Shown in pieces: positions 21,415 to 31,850 of a DNA stretch of 64,000 nucleotides. Source of the DNA: Methanoculleus sp. UBA303 (lineage in GTDB: Archaea; Halobacteriota; Methanomicrobia; Methanomicrobiales; Methanoculleaceae). The translations under genes and the position numbers were made by a program. A model generated the notes under the pieces. It saw nothing but the letters and a program-made list of their open reading frames with translations. It had not been told where the DNA came from and searched no databases. How positions within the stretch are numbered: the first letter of the stretch is position 1; each line of letters starts with the position of its first letter. The stretch lies in contig DANY01000029.1 of NCBI GenBank assembly GCA_002501655.1, positions 1 through 64,000 on the forward strand. Direction: 5' to 3'.

Positions 21415-22682
21415 TGCCCTCACCCTATCCCCTGGAAGAGGAACTCGGGATGCGCTACTACGCGTCCGTTACCCCGGGCATCGGCGGGCGGCTCCGCTCA
21501 AGCCCTGAGGATTTTGTCGTTGAAGAACTGCCGCTCCCGATCCGCGATCCGGACGGGCCGTACCTGATCTGCCAGCTCACCAAGAAGAACTGGGAACTCC
21601 AGCGGGCGGTCAAAGAGATTGCAAAACAACTCGGCATCAGCCACCGGCGGATCGCCTGGGCGGGAACCAAAGATAAGAACGCAGTGACCACCCAGCTCAT
21701 ATCGATCTACGATATATCGCCCGAAGAGGCCGGACGGGTACACCTCAAGGATATATCCCTCGAGGTCGTCGGGCGGTCGCAACACCAGATCGCCCTCGGG
21801 GGTCTCGCGGGTAATCGGTTCGAGATCGTCATCCAGGACTGCATACCGGAGAACCTCTCGGAGCGGGTGCAGGCGGTCACGGAGGTCGCATCCGCCGGGA
21901 TACCGAACTACTACGGGCTGCAGCGGTTCGGCGTTGTCCGGCCGGTCACCCACATCGTCGGCGAGAGCATCCTCAAGGGCGATTACGAAGGCGCCGTGGT
22001 CACGTATGTAGGCCGGGCGTACCCGCGGGAATCGGAAGAGGCGCAACGAGCCCGGACCCATTTCGCTGAAACACGGGATGCCCGGGCGGCGCTCGCCGAC
22101 CTCCCCATCCAGATGACCTACGAGCGAGCGATGGCGAACCACATCGTCGCAAACCCCGGCGACTACGCCGGTGCGCTCCGGGCGCTCCCCCCAAAACTCC
22201 TCTCGCTCCTGGTGAGCGCATCTCAGTCGTACCTCTTCAACTGCGCGCTCTCTTGCCGTATCGGTGCCGGTCTGTCGCTCTCCCAGCCGGAGGTCGGCGA
22301 TCGGTTACTCTTCTTGAACGGCCGCGAAGACATCGTTACAGCCCGAAATCAGAAAGCTGCCGAGTTACAGATCCGCCGCGGCCGGTGCCAGATCGCCATA
22401 TTCATCCCCGGGTCCGGGCCGATAGTGTCGCACGGTCGGATGGATGAGATCATGCAGGAACTGATGCAGAAGTCGGGCGTCGATGCCGGAGACTTCGAGC
22501 GCGCCTCCCGGTTCGTGGAGACGAAGTTTGCCGGGGTTCTCCGGCCGGTCGCGCTCTCCACCGATGTCCAGGCGGACGTATCCGATGCGAGCGTCCGGCT
22601 CCGGTTTACGCTCCCCCCCGGCCACTACGCGACGACGGTTTGTCGTGAGTACATGAAGGCGGACCCCTACATGATGATCTGA
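21411..22682 (+). CDS. truD: tRNA pseudouridine(13) synthase TruD
   Basis: The 423-aa protein has the TruD signature RIAWAGTKDKNAVTTQ near residue 85, with the catalytic Asp in TKDKNA, plus NYYGLQRFG and the archaeal-length insertion domain. It isomerises U13 in certain tRNAs. The N-terminal SSPEDFVVEELPL is also typical of the family. An in-frame ATG further in (MRYYASVTPG) is possible, but overlap with pth2 favours 21411. Confidence 0.96.
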   Translation: MMPSPYPLEEELGMRYYASVTPGIGGRLRSSPEDFVVEELPLPIRDPDGPYLICQLTKKNWELQRAVKEIAKQLGISHRRIAWAGTKDKNAVTTQLISIYDISPEEAGRVHLKDISLEVVGRSQHQIALGGLAGNRFEIVIQDCIPENLSERVQAVTEVASAGIPNYYGLQRFGVVRPVTHIVGESILKGDYEGAVVTYVGRAYPRESEEAQRARTHFAETRDARAALADLPIQMTYERAMANHIVANPGDYAGALRALPPKLLSLLVSASQSYLFNCALSCRIGAGLSLSQPEVGDRLLFLNGREDIVTARNQKAAELQIRRGRCQIAIFIPGSGPIVSHGRMDEIMQELMQKSGVDAGDFERASRFVETKFAGVLRPVALSTDVQADVSDASVRLRFTLPPGHYATTVCREYMKADPYMMI

Positions 22683-22700
22683 CGGCGACCCGCCAGGCGC

Positions 22701-22706
22701 AAAAAA
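22701..22706 (-). terminator. T6 tract downstream of arfC
   Basis: A6 on the plus strand reads as T6 three bases after the minus-strand arfC stop, in the short spacer between the convergent truD and arfC genes. It fits an archaeal U-tract terminator. Confidence 0.5.
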
Positions 22707-22708
22707 GA

Positions 22709-23431
22709 TCAGTCCTGAGGTTCGGGGACACAGGAGGCCCTGTCACCACATGTGTCCCCGTAGAGAACGTTCCACTCGGTGACCAGGTTGCTCCCGCACA
22801 TGAACTGGCGTTTCAGGGAGAGCCGGATCATCTCCTTCTCCGTCTCGATGTGCATGCCGCCGACAAGGGAGGGCGTATCGGCACCGCCGACGATGAACGG
22901 CAGGTGGATAAGGCGTATCTCATCTACGAGACGGTGATTCAGCATGGACCAGTTCAGTGTCGGTCCGCCCTCGATCATCATCCGCGAGACACTGTAGTCG
23001 GCCTTCAGGATCCGCATCAGCTCCGGCAGGTCGATCTGGCTCGCGCCCGCCACAACGACATCGACGCCGCTCGCCCGGAGCCGGGCAACCTTCTCTGCCG
23101 GTGCCGCCTCGCTGACGGCGATGACCGTCCGGGCGTCCGGTCCAAGGACGTTTGCATCCGGCGGAATATCAGCGAGGCTGCTCGGTATGACACGGAGCGG
23201 GCTTTTACCCTCTACCAGCCGGACCGTCAGGAAGGAGTTGTCGATCCTGATGGTATTTGCTCCGACCATGATAGCGTCGCATGCCGCCCGGGTCTGATGA
23301 AGGAGAATCTCTGTCTCGGGCGCCATGTACTTCATGAGGATCTTGCTTGATGCCCCGCGTCTCAGGGTGAGCTTCCCGTCGACGGTGATCTCTGACATCA
23401 TGAGCACGTCCGGCCTGTCGTGATCTGCCAT
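22709..23431 (-). CDS. arfC: 2,5-diamino-6-ribosylamino-pyrimidinone 5'-phosphate reductase
   Basis: The 240-aa protein is a RibD-C/dihydrofolate-reductase-like enzyme of archaeal riboflavin and deazaflavin (F420/FO) synthesis that reduces the ribose of the early pyrimidine intermediate with NAD(P)H. Key segments are MMSEITVDGKLTL, CDAIMVGANTIRIDNSFLTVR, MMIEGGPTLNWSMLNHRLVDE and HLPFIVGGADTPSLVGG. The length fits archaeal ArfC (about 220-240). A strong SD (GGGAGAAGG) precedes the ATG at 23431. Flavins and F420 are essential to formate-dependent methanogenesis, here served by the fdh genes. Confidence 0.93.
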   Translation of the reverse strand: MADHDRPDVLMMSEITVDGKLTLRRGASSKILMKYMAPETEILLHQTRAACDAIMVGANTIRIDNSFLTVRLVEGKSPLRVIPSSLADIPPDANVLGPDARTVIAVSEAAPAEKVARLRASGVDVVVAGASQIDLPELMRILKADYSVSRMMIEGGPTLNWSMLNHRLVDEIRLIHLPFIVGGADTPSLVGGMHIETEKEMIRLSLKRQFMCGSNLVTEWNVLYGDTCGDRASCVPEPQD

Positions 23432-23574
23432 TGAATTTCCTTCTCCCTGATCTATCTGCCGGGAGCGTTTATGAATCTGGTGATTCCGGGACGTATGCTG
23501 CGTTCAGGGTGAAGTGTTGCGGTCCTGCCCGGTGGAGCAAAGGTTAAACTCTTTACGGGCAGATAAATTATACG

Positions 23575-24207
23575 ATGAATATAACCTCTTTACGGCCGAA
23601 ATTCATCAAATATACGGAGCCAGTCGCGTCGTTTTTTATACGCCTGGGTGTTACGCCAAATCAGGTGTCGGTGCTCTCTGTGCTCTTCGGCTTCTCGTGC
23701 GCGTTCGCATTCACCCAGCGGTACTTTCTTGCAGGCAGCCTGCTCCTGGTCATCTCGGCGATCCTTGACCTGGTGGACGGCAACGTCGCCCGGAAGAATC
23801 ATACGGAGAGCAAGTTCGGGGCTGTCTTCGACTGGGTCGCCGATAAGTACGTCGATGCGGCGGTCATCCTCGCCGTGGGGTTCTCCGGCATCCCTATCAT
23901 CAGCCACCTCATAGACGTCCCGACGATCGCCGACTTCGGCATCGTGGGGCTGGCGCTCGCCGGATCGTTGATCAACACGTTCATCAAACCGGTCACGTAT
24001 GCGGAGATCGGCTACACCGAGCGGATCGCCGGGAAGATCGAGGATCCACTCGAGGGGGTCGGCTTCTTCGGCAGGCCTGAGACGATCCTTGCACTGGTGC
24101 TCGGCGGCGTGACCGGATACATATGGGTTGCGGTGCTCCTCATCGCGGTCTGCACGAACCTCTCTGCGGTCCAGCGGATCTACTACCTCTACCGGCAGTA
24201 CTCCTGA
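23575..24207 (+). CDS. CDP-alcohol phosphatidyltransferase (archaetidyl-alcohol synthase)
   Basis: The 210-aa membrane enzyme has the full CDP-alcohol motif DxxDGxxARx(8)GxxxDxxxD: DLVDGNVAR near residue 65, then GAVFDWVADKYVD. Five to six transmembrane helices follow. It condenses CDP-archaeol with an alcohol phosphate to make a polar lipid headgroup; archaetidylinositol-phosphate synthase is the likeliest substrate class, not proven here. The TATA-like AGGTTAAACTC at about 23540 suggests a near-leaderless mRNA. Confidence 0.9.
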   Translation: MNITSLRPKFIKYTEPVASFFIRLGVTPNQVSVLSVLFGFSCAFAFTQRYFLAGSLLLVISAILDLVDGNVARKNHTESKFGAVFDWVADKYVDAAVILAVGFSGIPIISHLIDVPTIADFGIVGLALAGSLINTFIKPVTYAEIGYTERIAGKIEDPLEGVGFFGRPETILALVLGGVTGYIWVAVLLIAVCTNLSAVQRIYYLYRQYS

Positions 24208-24562
24208 CGGGAGACTACCCTTCCCGTCCTTTCACGCTCTTCTGTCTCCTGGGAGGGGGTAGAACATCTCGCTGTTCCACTCTCGGCCCATGCGGCAGCA
24301 TAACCATTCTGTCAGGAAGAACAGCAGTTTTGGGGTGCCATGGCGGAGCCCCGGGTTTTCCGGGAGTGTGTGGGTGTCAGCCCCGGTACGAAGCGGGCGG
24401 AGCCGGTTTCTCCCTGGAGCGCTATCTGTGACGAACGTCTCGCCGGCCCGGCCTGAACGGGCAGGCGCCTCCGCGCGCTTCGGGGCACGCGATGGCGACC
24501 GGGTGGGCTGTCACGGGGAGAGCCCCGGGCCCGTCGGCGATCCCCCATATTCTTGCGCAGGG
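24208..24562. other. 355-bp gap between convergent genes, hairpin-rich
   Basis: No protein-like frame is present. A CCCGGGTTTTCCGGG hairpin at about 24350-24364 resembles CCCGGGTTTTTCCCGGG near 41702, another noncoding stretch. The GC-rich remainder has several short complementary segments. It may hold terminators for the two converging transcripts. Confidence 0.45.
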
Positions 24563-25387
24563 TCAGAGTTCGGATCTCCCGGCCTTTGGCCGGACGATCC
24601 GCTCCACCTCACTGCGGTAGAGCCGGTAGAGGCTGTCGGCGAGTTTGCCGAGTTCGGGGAGGACCAGGAAGAGAGCGTAGGCGAGGATCACGAGAAATAT
24701 CAGCGCCCCGAGTTCGGCCATGACGTTGTGCGCCCAGAAGAAACTCTCGTATCCCATCTCGCCGTTGCCGGCGATCGTCGAGAGGTACGGAAACCACTGC
24801 TCGGAGTATGCCGTGATCACAAAGACGTTTCTTACGATGTTCAGGACGTAGATCGTCGGGAAGACCAGGAGGAAGCCGGCGATCTTCTGCCCTGCCGTCG
24901 ATCGCACGCCCCAGGCAACTCCGAGCATGATCGCTATGCTCTGGATCCCGGTGCAGGCGAGGATGATCTCGGTCCGGAAACCGTTGCGCTCCATCATGTT
25001 CCAGGCGCTGAAGTTCACGGGATGTCCGGACATTGCGAGCGCGGCGGATGTCTGATCCGCGACTGCTGCGATCAGCCAGTCTCCGAGTGCTGGTATGTAG
25101 CCGAAGGGGGCATAGATCAGAAACGCCACGGCCGCTATCGTCGAGAGTTGTATTACCCGCGGATCGCCACGAAGCAGGTATTTTGTGGTGATATAGAGGA
25201 AGGGAACAGAGAGAATGGCTATTGCTGGATACATGAAGTTATTGATGGAGAAGTAGTAGGGGAGCTCGAGGAAGAGGTATCCGACGATGCATGCCCACCC
25301 GCCGATGGCGAAGTACTTCCGGAACCGTCCCGGGATAAGGAAGACGAGAAAGCAGATGCAGGAGATCAGCACCAGATAATCCTTCAT
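24563..25387 (-). CDS. artA: Archaeosortase A
   Basis: The 274-aa polytopic protein has about eight transmembrane helices with the archaeosortase/exosortase active-site set: Cys145 in ACTGIQS, Arg186 in NIVRNVF, and a third basic position, His220, in FFWAHNVMAE. ArtA removes the PGF-CTERM tail of secreted proteins such as S-layer glycoproteins and attaches them to a prenyl lipid. No protein in this window ends with a visible PGF-CTERM, so substrates lie elsewhere. The adjacent polar-lipid synthase is suggestive but may be coincidental. The start at 25387 has an AAAGGTAAAGG SD. Confidence 0.9.
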   Translation of the reverse strand: MKDYLVLISCICFLVFLIPGRFRKYFAIGGWACIVGYLFLELPYYFSINNFMYPAIAILSVPFLYITTKYLLRGDPRVIQLSTIAAVAFLIYAPFGYIPALGDWLIAAVADQTSAALAMSGHPVNFSAWNMMERNGFRTEIILACTGIQSIAIMLGVAWGVRSTAGQKIAGFLLVFPTIYVLNIVRNVFVITAYSEQWFPYLSTIAGNGEMGYESFFWAHNVMAELGALIFLVILAYALFLVLPELGKLADSLYRLYRSEVERIVRPKAGRSEL

Positions 25388-25513
25388 CCTTTACCTTTCG
25401 GCGTATCTGGCATTAAAGCATTTGTGCGCCCGATCCGGCCGAGTCCCCGGCTGCGCAGTCCCGGCCACCCGGCTGACCAAGGGTTAATTTTGGTCGGTGC
25501 CCCATTCATTATA

Positions 25514-25828
25514 ATGATGTTCTGTCCGCAGTGCAAAGGCTTGATGATATCCTCCGGAGGTCAGTTGAAATGCAAAAAGTGTGGTTATATCAGGGAGTTC
25601 AACGACCTCGACCGGATGAAGAAGACAGACAAACGCGTGGAGAAGGAGATCACCATCGTCGACGAAGAGGATAAGATAGCAACGCTCCCGACTGCGAGCA
25701 TCAAATGCCCGGAGTGCGATTGCACAACAGCGTTCTGGTGGCTACGACAGCTGCGGGCAGCAGATGAGAGTGAAGTCAGGTTCTTCCGTTGCACCGCCTG
25801 CGGTAAGACATGGCGCGAATACGATTGA
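25514..25828 (+). CDS. tfs: Transcription factor S (TFS), RNA cleavage factor
   Basis: The 104-aa archaeal TFIIS-like protein has an N-terminal zinc ribbon (CPQC, CKKC, residues 4-24) and a C-terminal ribbon (CPECDCTTAFWWLRQLRAADE, then CTAC). The Asp-Glu pair in RAADESEVRFF is the catalytic tip inserted into the polymerase active site to rescue backtracked complexes. The TATA-like GTTAATTTT (about 25484-25492) lies about 25 bp before the ATG, implying a leaderless mRNA. The same frame is open far upstream to 24290, but that part is not coding. Confidence 0.96.
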   Translation: MMFCPQCKGLMISSGGQLKCKKCGYIREFNDLDRMKKTDKRVEKEITIVDEEDKIATLPTASIKCPECDCTTAFWWLRQLRAADESEVRFFRCTACGKTWREYD

Positions 25829-25853
25829 GTAGGAGCCGTGTACGCATCCTGTT

Positions 25854-25866
25854 GCCCCTAAGGGGC
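25854..25866 (+). terminator. Hairpin after tfs
   Basis: GCCCC-TAA-GGGGC followed by CTTTAAAT, 25 bp after the tfs stop, resembles a weak hairpin-plus-U terminator. Confidence 0.4.
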
Positions 25867-26870
25867 CTTTAAATCATTCTGATCAAATTTTGTAAAGTAT
25901 TGATTATAGCAGACGTCCTCCCCCGCCGCACCCCCCACAATCGGGTGGTGTAAGGTCTCTCCGCCGGGCGTGCTCGACTTCGTGGTGAAGCAGATGATGC
26001 GGTGCGGGGACCTCGATCCGCCCAACTGGATAGTGCCGACCAGCAACGACCCGGGCATCCGTTGCCGCCGACGGATGGGTGAGGACAGTCCGCCGCCGTC
26101 CCGTCCTAATCCTCCGGCCCTTACGTGTTTTCCGGGTTTGCGACCCTTCCTATGAAAAGGATCGCGCCGGAGTTCTTCTCCAGGATCAGGAAGACGAACG
26201 GGTGGTCCGCCCGGAAGATGGGCACAGTAATTTCCTCCTCAAATTTTCCAGTTACCGGGTGTCTTGAACCGTGTTATAATTCAGTCATCTCCGAAGTGTA
26301 CTGCATGATGCAACTCGACGGCCTCGGCAAGATCGCCGCAGGGAGGGCGGATATCCGACCGTTCAGGCATAGGTGACCTCGCTGACACTACCCGGTGCGC
26401 TTCGAAGCATCGCTCCTCGTGAGGCGGTGTACGATGCTCCGGGAAACAGCCCGACAAAAAGGGTTTGCATTTGCTCTCCACCTGGAGAAGGGCGCCCCTG
26501 ATGTTTTCGCAATCTCTCAGGCCGGCAAACGGCTGCAGGTCCTATCACCCGGGTACCAGGCGTCGTAGAGGCGAGTTATGGAGAGGATGAGAGCACGGAG
26601 ACGATGTGGCGCTCCTCCCCGGTGCCGCACCGGGAGACCCTCTTCTGATCGTTCCCGGGCGGGCGAAAACCTTCGCCATCGAATGATATCCCACAACCCG
26701 CTCCTTCTCACGCCGATACCGGCCGTCGGATTAAGATCTCCGGGCGTTCACCAAGAACCCCCGGACGATTCCTTCCGGCATAACCATCACCCCCGCCGGT
26801 GCATACCCCGGTATCCGCTCCCGGGAGGCGCGCTTCCCCGCCGTATCCACCCCCTCAACCAGAATGTTGA
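25867..26870. other. 1-kb gene-poor gap containing gene debris
   Basis: No intact gene is present. The minus strand holds the serpin C-terminal relic (26121-26262). Further upstream on the minus strand, weakly serpin-like or unrelated fragments occur in different frames with stops, consistent with decay. On the plus strand, 25970-26062 reads LDFVVKQMMRCGDLDPPNW and further, which looks protein-like but matches nothing I know. The right end is the acs promoter. Confidence 0.5.
26121..26262 (-). pseudogene. Serpin relic: C-terminal segment only
   Basis: The minus strand reads KFEEEITVPIFRADHPFVF, then LILEKNSGAILFIGRVANPE, ending at a stop at 26121-26123. This is the conserved serpin C-terminus (FxADHPFxFxI...GxILFxGRVxNP). 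In frame, a TAA interrupts the sequence about 12 codons before this block, and the preceding reactive-centre loop and breach regions cannot be found. The block is therefore the tail of a decayed serine-protease inhibitor gene rather than a working one. Serpins occur sporadically in methanogens, so gain and loss by transfer is plausible. Confidence 0.8.
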
Positions 26871-26907
26871 TATATAATCTACATTATTAATAATGTATAA
26901 TAGGGGT
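26871..26907 (+). promoter_or_regulatory. acs promoter with 18-bp perfect palindrome
   Basis: The TATA box TATATAAT is at 26871-26878. The perfect palindrome TACATTATTAATAATGTA occupies 26880-26897, between TATA and the predicted transcription start (about 26900). SD AGGGGT (26902-26907) sits 6 nt before the ATG at 26914. The position is that of a classic archaeal repressor operator blocking polymerase recruitment. Confidence 0.75.
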
Positions 26908-26913
26908 AATCAG

Positions 26914-28812
<1,899 letters not shown>

Positions 28813-28853
28813 ATACCCAACCATTTATATACTGTTTTAAGCATGATATAAAT

Positions 28854-29417
28854 ATGAATGAGCACAAACCAGAGGAGTCCCTCAAGATAGAAAATATCGT
28901 TGCTTCAGCGAAAGTGACTGATTCTCTTGATCTCCCCTCTCTTGCCTCCCAGTTGAAGGACGCGGAATACAATAAAAAGCGGTTCCCCGGCGTCGTTCTC
29001 CGTATGCAGGATCCGAAGATCGCCGCGCTCGTCTTCGGTTCCGGCAAGGTCGTCCTGACGGGTGCAAAGAGCATCGACAGCCTCTCGCGGGGACTGCAGA
29101 TCCTCGCCGAGCAGCTGCGGGCGCTCAACATTGATATTCCCGAAAACCTGACCTACAAGGTCCAGAATATCGTCACGTCCGCAGACCTCGGAACGCCAAT
29201 CAACTTAAACAAGATTGCTGTGGGTTTCAACCTGGACAAGATCGAGTACGAGCCCGAGCAGTTTCCTGGTCTTGTATACCGGCTCGACGACCCGAAGGTG
29301 GTCGTCCTCCTCTTCGGATCCGGCAAACTGATCATCACGGGCGGCAAGGTGCCCGAAGATGCCAGGCGAGCGGTGCAACGGATCCTCTCCGAACTCTCCA
29401 GTCTCGGGCTCATCTGA
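28854..29417 (+). CDS. tbp: TATA-box-binding protein
   Basis: The 187-aa protein is two imperfect repeats of the saddle fold: residues about 8-95 (IENIVASAKV, FPGVVLRMQDPKIAALVFGSGKVVLTG) and 98-187 (VQNIVTSADLG, FPGLVYRLDDPKVVVLLFGSGKLIITGG). The lengths match archaeal TBP. The C-terminus ends SSLGLI and lacks the acidic tail present in some archaeal TBPs. Its own promoter has ATTTATATAC at 28824-28833. It follows acs by 41 bp but has its own TATA. Confidence 0.98.
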   Translation: MNEHKPEESLKIENIVASAKVTDSLDLPSLASQLKDAEYNKKRFPGVVLRMQDPKIAALVFGSGKVVLTGAKSIDSLSRGLQILAEQLRALNIDIPENLTYKVQNIVTSADLGTPINLNKIAVGFNLDKIEYEPEQFPGLVYRLDDPKVVVLLFGSGKLIITGGKVPEDARRAVQRILSELSSLGLI

Positions 29418-29887
29418 ACTCTGATAAATATTCTCCTCTTTTTGGGACCTCCAGGACGCTCCGCGGGCTTCGGGTCCGGCAACCCCTCTTTCGCATAAAC
29501 GCCGTGTCACTGCAAAGCCCGGCGGCTCCGCATGCTCGCTCCCGGCCTGCACACCCGTTAAGGTGCAAACGTCGCCCCGGGGGCCTGCCGCTCGACCCGA
29601 AACCGCCGGTCCCGCCGCCCTCTCCGGCGCGTGGAGGGCTCGGGCACCGTATACCGGAGCCAGGGTCGTCAGCCGGGCTTTTCCGGCTGATCCGCACCCT
29701 GCTCCTCTCCCCGGGGGGTCACCCTCACCGCCCGGGGAAGCGCGATCCGGCGAAGAAAAAAAAGATAACATCAACGCAATGCCCTATTGATTCTCTTAAA
29801 ACCACCATAATCGCTAGATCTCCCATTAAAATAATAATATTTTTATAGTCAGATTTAAAACAATAGATACTACCTGATGGTGAACGG
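29418..29887. other. 470-bp gap, no gene seen
   Basis: GC-rich, proline/arginine-like frames without family resemblance fill 29430-29740. A T5 tract at about 29436 may end tbp. From 29755 the sequence becomes very AT-rich, including A8 at 29757-29764 and TATTTTTATAG at about 29839-29849, the probable TATA box for the HTH regulator at 29888. Confidence 0.5.
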
Positions 29888-30268
29888 ATGAGGTCAGACA
29901 AGGTACGATATTTCACGCCACGCGACGAGGAACTCGCCGAACTCCTCATAGGTATCGGCATCAAGAGAAACGTCTCTAAAGTGCTTGTATATCTGGCGAA
30001 TATAGAGGAAGCGACATCCCGCGATATCGAGCGGGGCACCGATCTCCGCCAACCTGAAGTCAGCATCGCCATGCGCTACCTCAAGGAGTGCGACTGGATT
30101 GATACCCGCGAGAGCAAGTCGGAGAGCAAAGGACGACCGGTGAAGATCTATACGCTTTCCCGCCCGATAACAGAGATCATGGATACGATCGAGAAGGAAA
30201 AGAAGAAAGAAGCCCGGCACCAGTTAGACCTTATCCAGAAGATGCGGGAATGTATATCAATGCAGTGA
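29888..30268 (+). CDS. Winged-helix transcriptional regulator (TrmB/MarR-like)
   Basis: The 126-aa protein has a winged HTH: helix pair VSKVLVYLANIEEATSRDIE, recognition helix RQPEVSIAMRYLKE, wing GRPVKIYTLSR, and a C-terminal charged coiled coil (IEKEKKKEARHQLDLIQKM) likely for dimerisation. It resembles predicted archaeal regulators without a ligand domain. It is placed next to tbp and acs but no target is known. Its own promoter is AT-rich with TTTTTATAG. The 3' end overlaps rpiA by 12 bp in antisense. Confidence 0.82.
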   Translation: MRSDKVRYFTPRDEELAELLIGIGIKRNVSKVLVYLANIEEATSRDIERGTDLRQPEVSIAMRYLKECDWIDTRESKSESKGRPVKIYTLSRPITEIMDTIEKEKKKEARHQLDLIQKMRECISMQ

Positions 30269-30955
30269 TACGACGCGGCAACCTGTTTCCTCACCAACAA
30301 TAATCGTTATCTTTTCTCCATAGGCGGTAAAAAGACCGCACTCCAGTGCACCTGGAATGGTGGCTATCTCAGTTTCCAGGTCCCGAGGCTTCTCGATCGC
30401 TCCGAAGTCACAATCAAGGATGAGGTTGCCGTTGTCGGTGACGACCGGACCGTCTTTCTTCACCCCTTCCCGGAGAACCGGGCCTGCGCCGAGGAGAGCG
30501 AGGCGCCGGAAGACTCCCGCAGAGGCAAACGGGAGCACCTCGACCGGGACAGGCGCATCCAGCGTATCGACCATCTTTGTCGAGTCAACGACGATGAGCA
30601 CCTTCCGGGCCGCGTCGCAGACGCACTTCTCCCGGAGATGCGCCGCTCCGCGCCCCTTAATCAGGTTCAGGGCCGGATCAACCTGATCGGCCCCGTCGAT
30701 GGCGATATCGAGTTCGGGGTGCTCATCGAGGCTGGAGAGCGGGATGCCGTACTGGCGTGCCCGGATGGCCGCCTGGTAGGATGTCGGGATGCCTACAATA
30801 TGGAGGCCATCTCTGACAATCCGCTCGCCCAGCCGTTCCATAGCAAAGAAGACGGTCGACCCGGTACCGAGACCGACGGCCATCCCGTCTTCGACCATCT
30901 CGGCCGCCCGGTAACCTGCGTTTCGCTTCGACTCTACCTGCTGCGCTGCATTCAT
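30257..30955 (-). CDS. rpiA: Ribose-5-phosphate isomerase A
   Basis: The 232-aa enzyme interconverts ribose 5-phosphate and ribulose 5-phosphate. Motifs are GLGTGSTVFFAMERLGE, GIPTSYQAAIRARQYGIPL, the catalytic IAIDGADQVDPALNLIKGRGAAHLREK segment (Asp, Asp, Lys, Glu) and VTDNGNLILDC. The start at 30955 is supported by an internal AGGTGA; the ATG at 30976, immediately after the surE stop, would add seven residues. It is co-transcribed with surE. Confidence 0.95.
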   Translation of the reverse strand: MNAAQQVESKRNAGYRAAEMVEDGMAVGLGTGSTVFFAMERLGERIVRDGLHIVGIPTSYQAAIRARQYGIPLSSLDEHPELDIAIDGADQVDPALNLIKGRGAAHLREKCVCDAARKVLIVVDSTKMVDTLDAPVPVEVLPFASAGVFRRLALLGAGPVLREGVKKDGPVVTDNGNLILDCDFGAIEKPRDLETEIATIPGALECGLFTAYGEKITIIVGEETGCRVVSLH

Positions 30956-30976
30956 AGCGTATTCTTCACCTTTCAT

Positions 30977-31768
30977 TCAGATACCTGTGCCGTCAAAGAT
31001 GCCCCTGAGGTCGTCCGTGGCCCCGAATGCCGTGCAATCGAGCGTTATGGGTGTGATGGATATGTTGCCCTTCTGCACAGCATGCACATCGGTCCCTTCT
31101 TCCGCATCCTCGTGCAGGGGTCCGTCGATCCAGTAGTAGGGGCGCCCGCGAGGGTCGAGGCGTTCCTCCACGCCGGTGTAGAAGAGTTTCTCGGCAAGGC
31201 GGGTGATCTCGTAGCCGCCGCGTACCGGTGTCGGGATATTCACGTTGATGACGTGAGCACCTCCGGGGAACCCGTTTGAGAGGATCTTCTCGCAGACCTC
31301 GCGGACCACTCGCTTCGCTTCACAGAATCGGTCCGTGACGCCTGATGGATCATCGAACTTATCGCCCTGGTCTTCCACCTGGAGCGAGAAGGCAAGGGAC
31401 GGCACTCCCTGGTTCGACGCCTCAAGTGCGGCACCGACGGTCCCCGATGTCATGATGGACTCGTACGAGAGGTTTTCACCGATGTTGACGCCGCTGACCA
31501 CAAGGTCCGGGTTCAGGTGCAGTGCAAACAGCCCGATGATCACGGCATCAGTCGGTTTCCCGCCGACCGAGTATGCCGGCACACCGTTCATCGTCACCCT
31601 CGTTGCCCGGATCGGCTCGAAGATGGAGATCGATCGCCCTACAGCGCTCTGCTGGGTTGCGGGCGCGACCACGGTGACGTCGGCGATTGGTGCGAGCGCG
31701 TCATATGCCGCCCAGAGTCCCGCGGACGTGATCCCATCATCGTTGGTGAGCATTATCTTCGGCTTCAT
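30977..31768 (-). CDS. surE: 5'/3'-nucleotidase SurE
   Basis: The 263-aa phosphatase has the metal site TNDDGITSAGL (Asp10, Asp11), VVAPATQQSAVGRSIS with the conserved Ser, PTDAVIIGL, and the SGVNIGENL Asn motif. It dephosphorylates nucleoside monophosphates. Its pairing with rpiA suggests a nucleotide/pentose salvage operon (surE-rpiA). It is divergent from mfnD across 82 bp. Confidence 0.95.
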   Translation of the reverse strand: MKPKIMLTNDDGITSAGLWAAYDALAPIADVTVVAPATQQSAVGRSISIFEPIRATRVTMNGVPAYSVGGKPTDAVIIGLFALHLNPDLVVSGVNIGENLSYESIMTSGTVGAALEASNQGVPSLAFSLQVEDQGDKFDDPSGVTDRFCEAKRVVREVCEKILSNGFPGGAHVINVNIPTPVRGGYEITRLAEKLFYTGVEERLDPRGRPYYWIDGPLHEDAEEGTDVHAVQKGNISITPITLDCTAFGATDDLRGIFDGTGI

Positions 31769-31850
31769 CCTTGTCTATAGGGTTGTTCCCGCGCATCAAA
31801 TACTTGCCCGATCGTCAGGGTCAAGTCTTCAGTAGCCAACCTGTACTGTG

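Noticed and set aside
24290-25513. Long open frame upstream of tfs
   Set aside because: It overlaps archaeosortase A in antisense and has no domain; TATA and zinc-ribbon alignment put the tfs start at 25514.
25970-26075. Protein-like plus-strand fragment LDFVVKQMMRCGDLDPPNW
   Set aside because: It looks coding-like for about 30 codons but matches no family I know and has no start or neighbours; it is left as unexplained debris in the gap.
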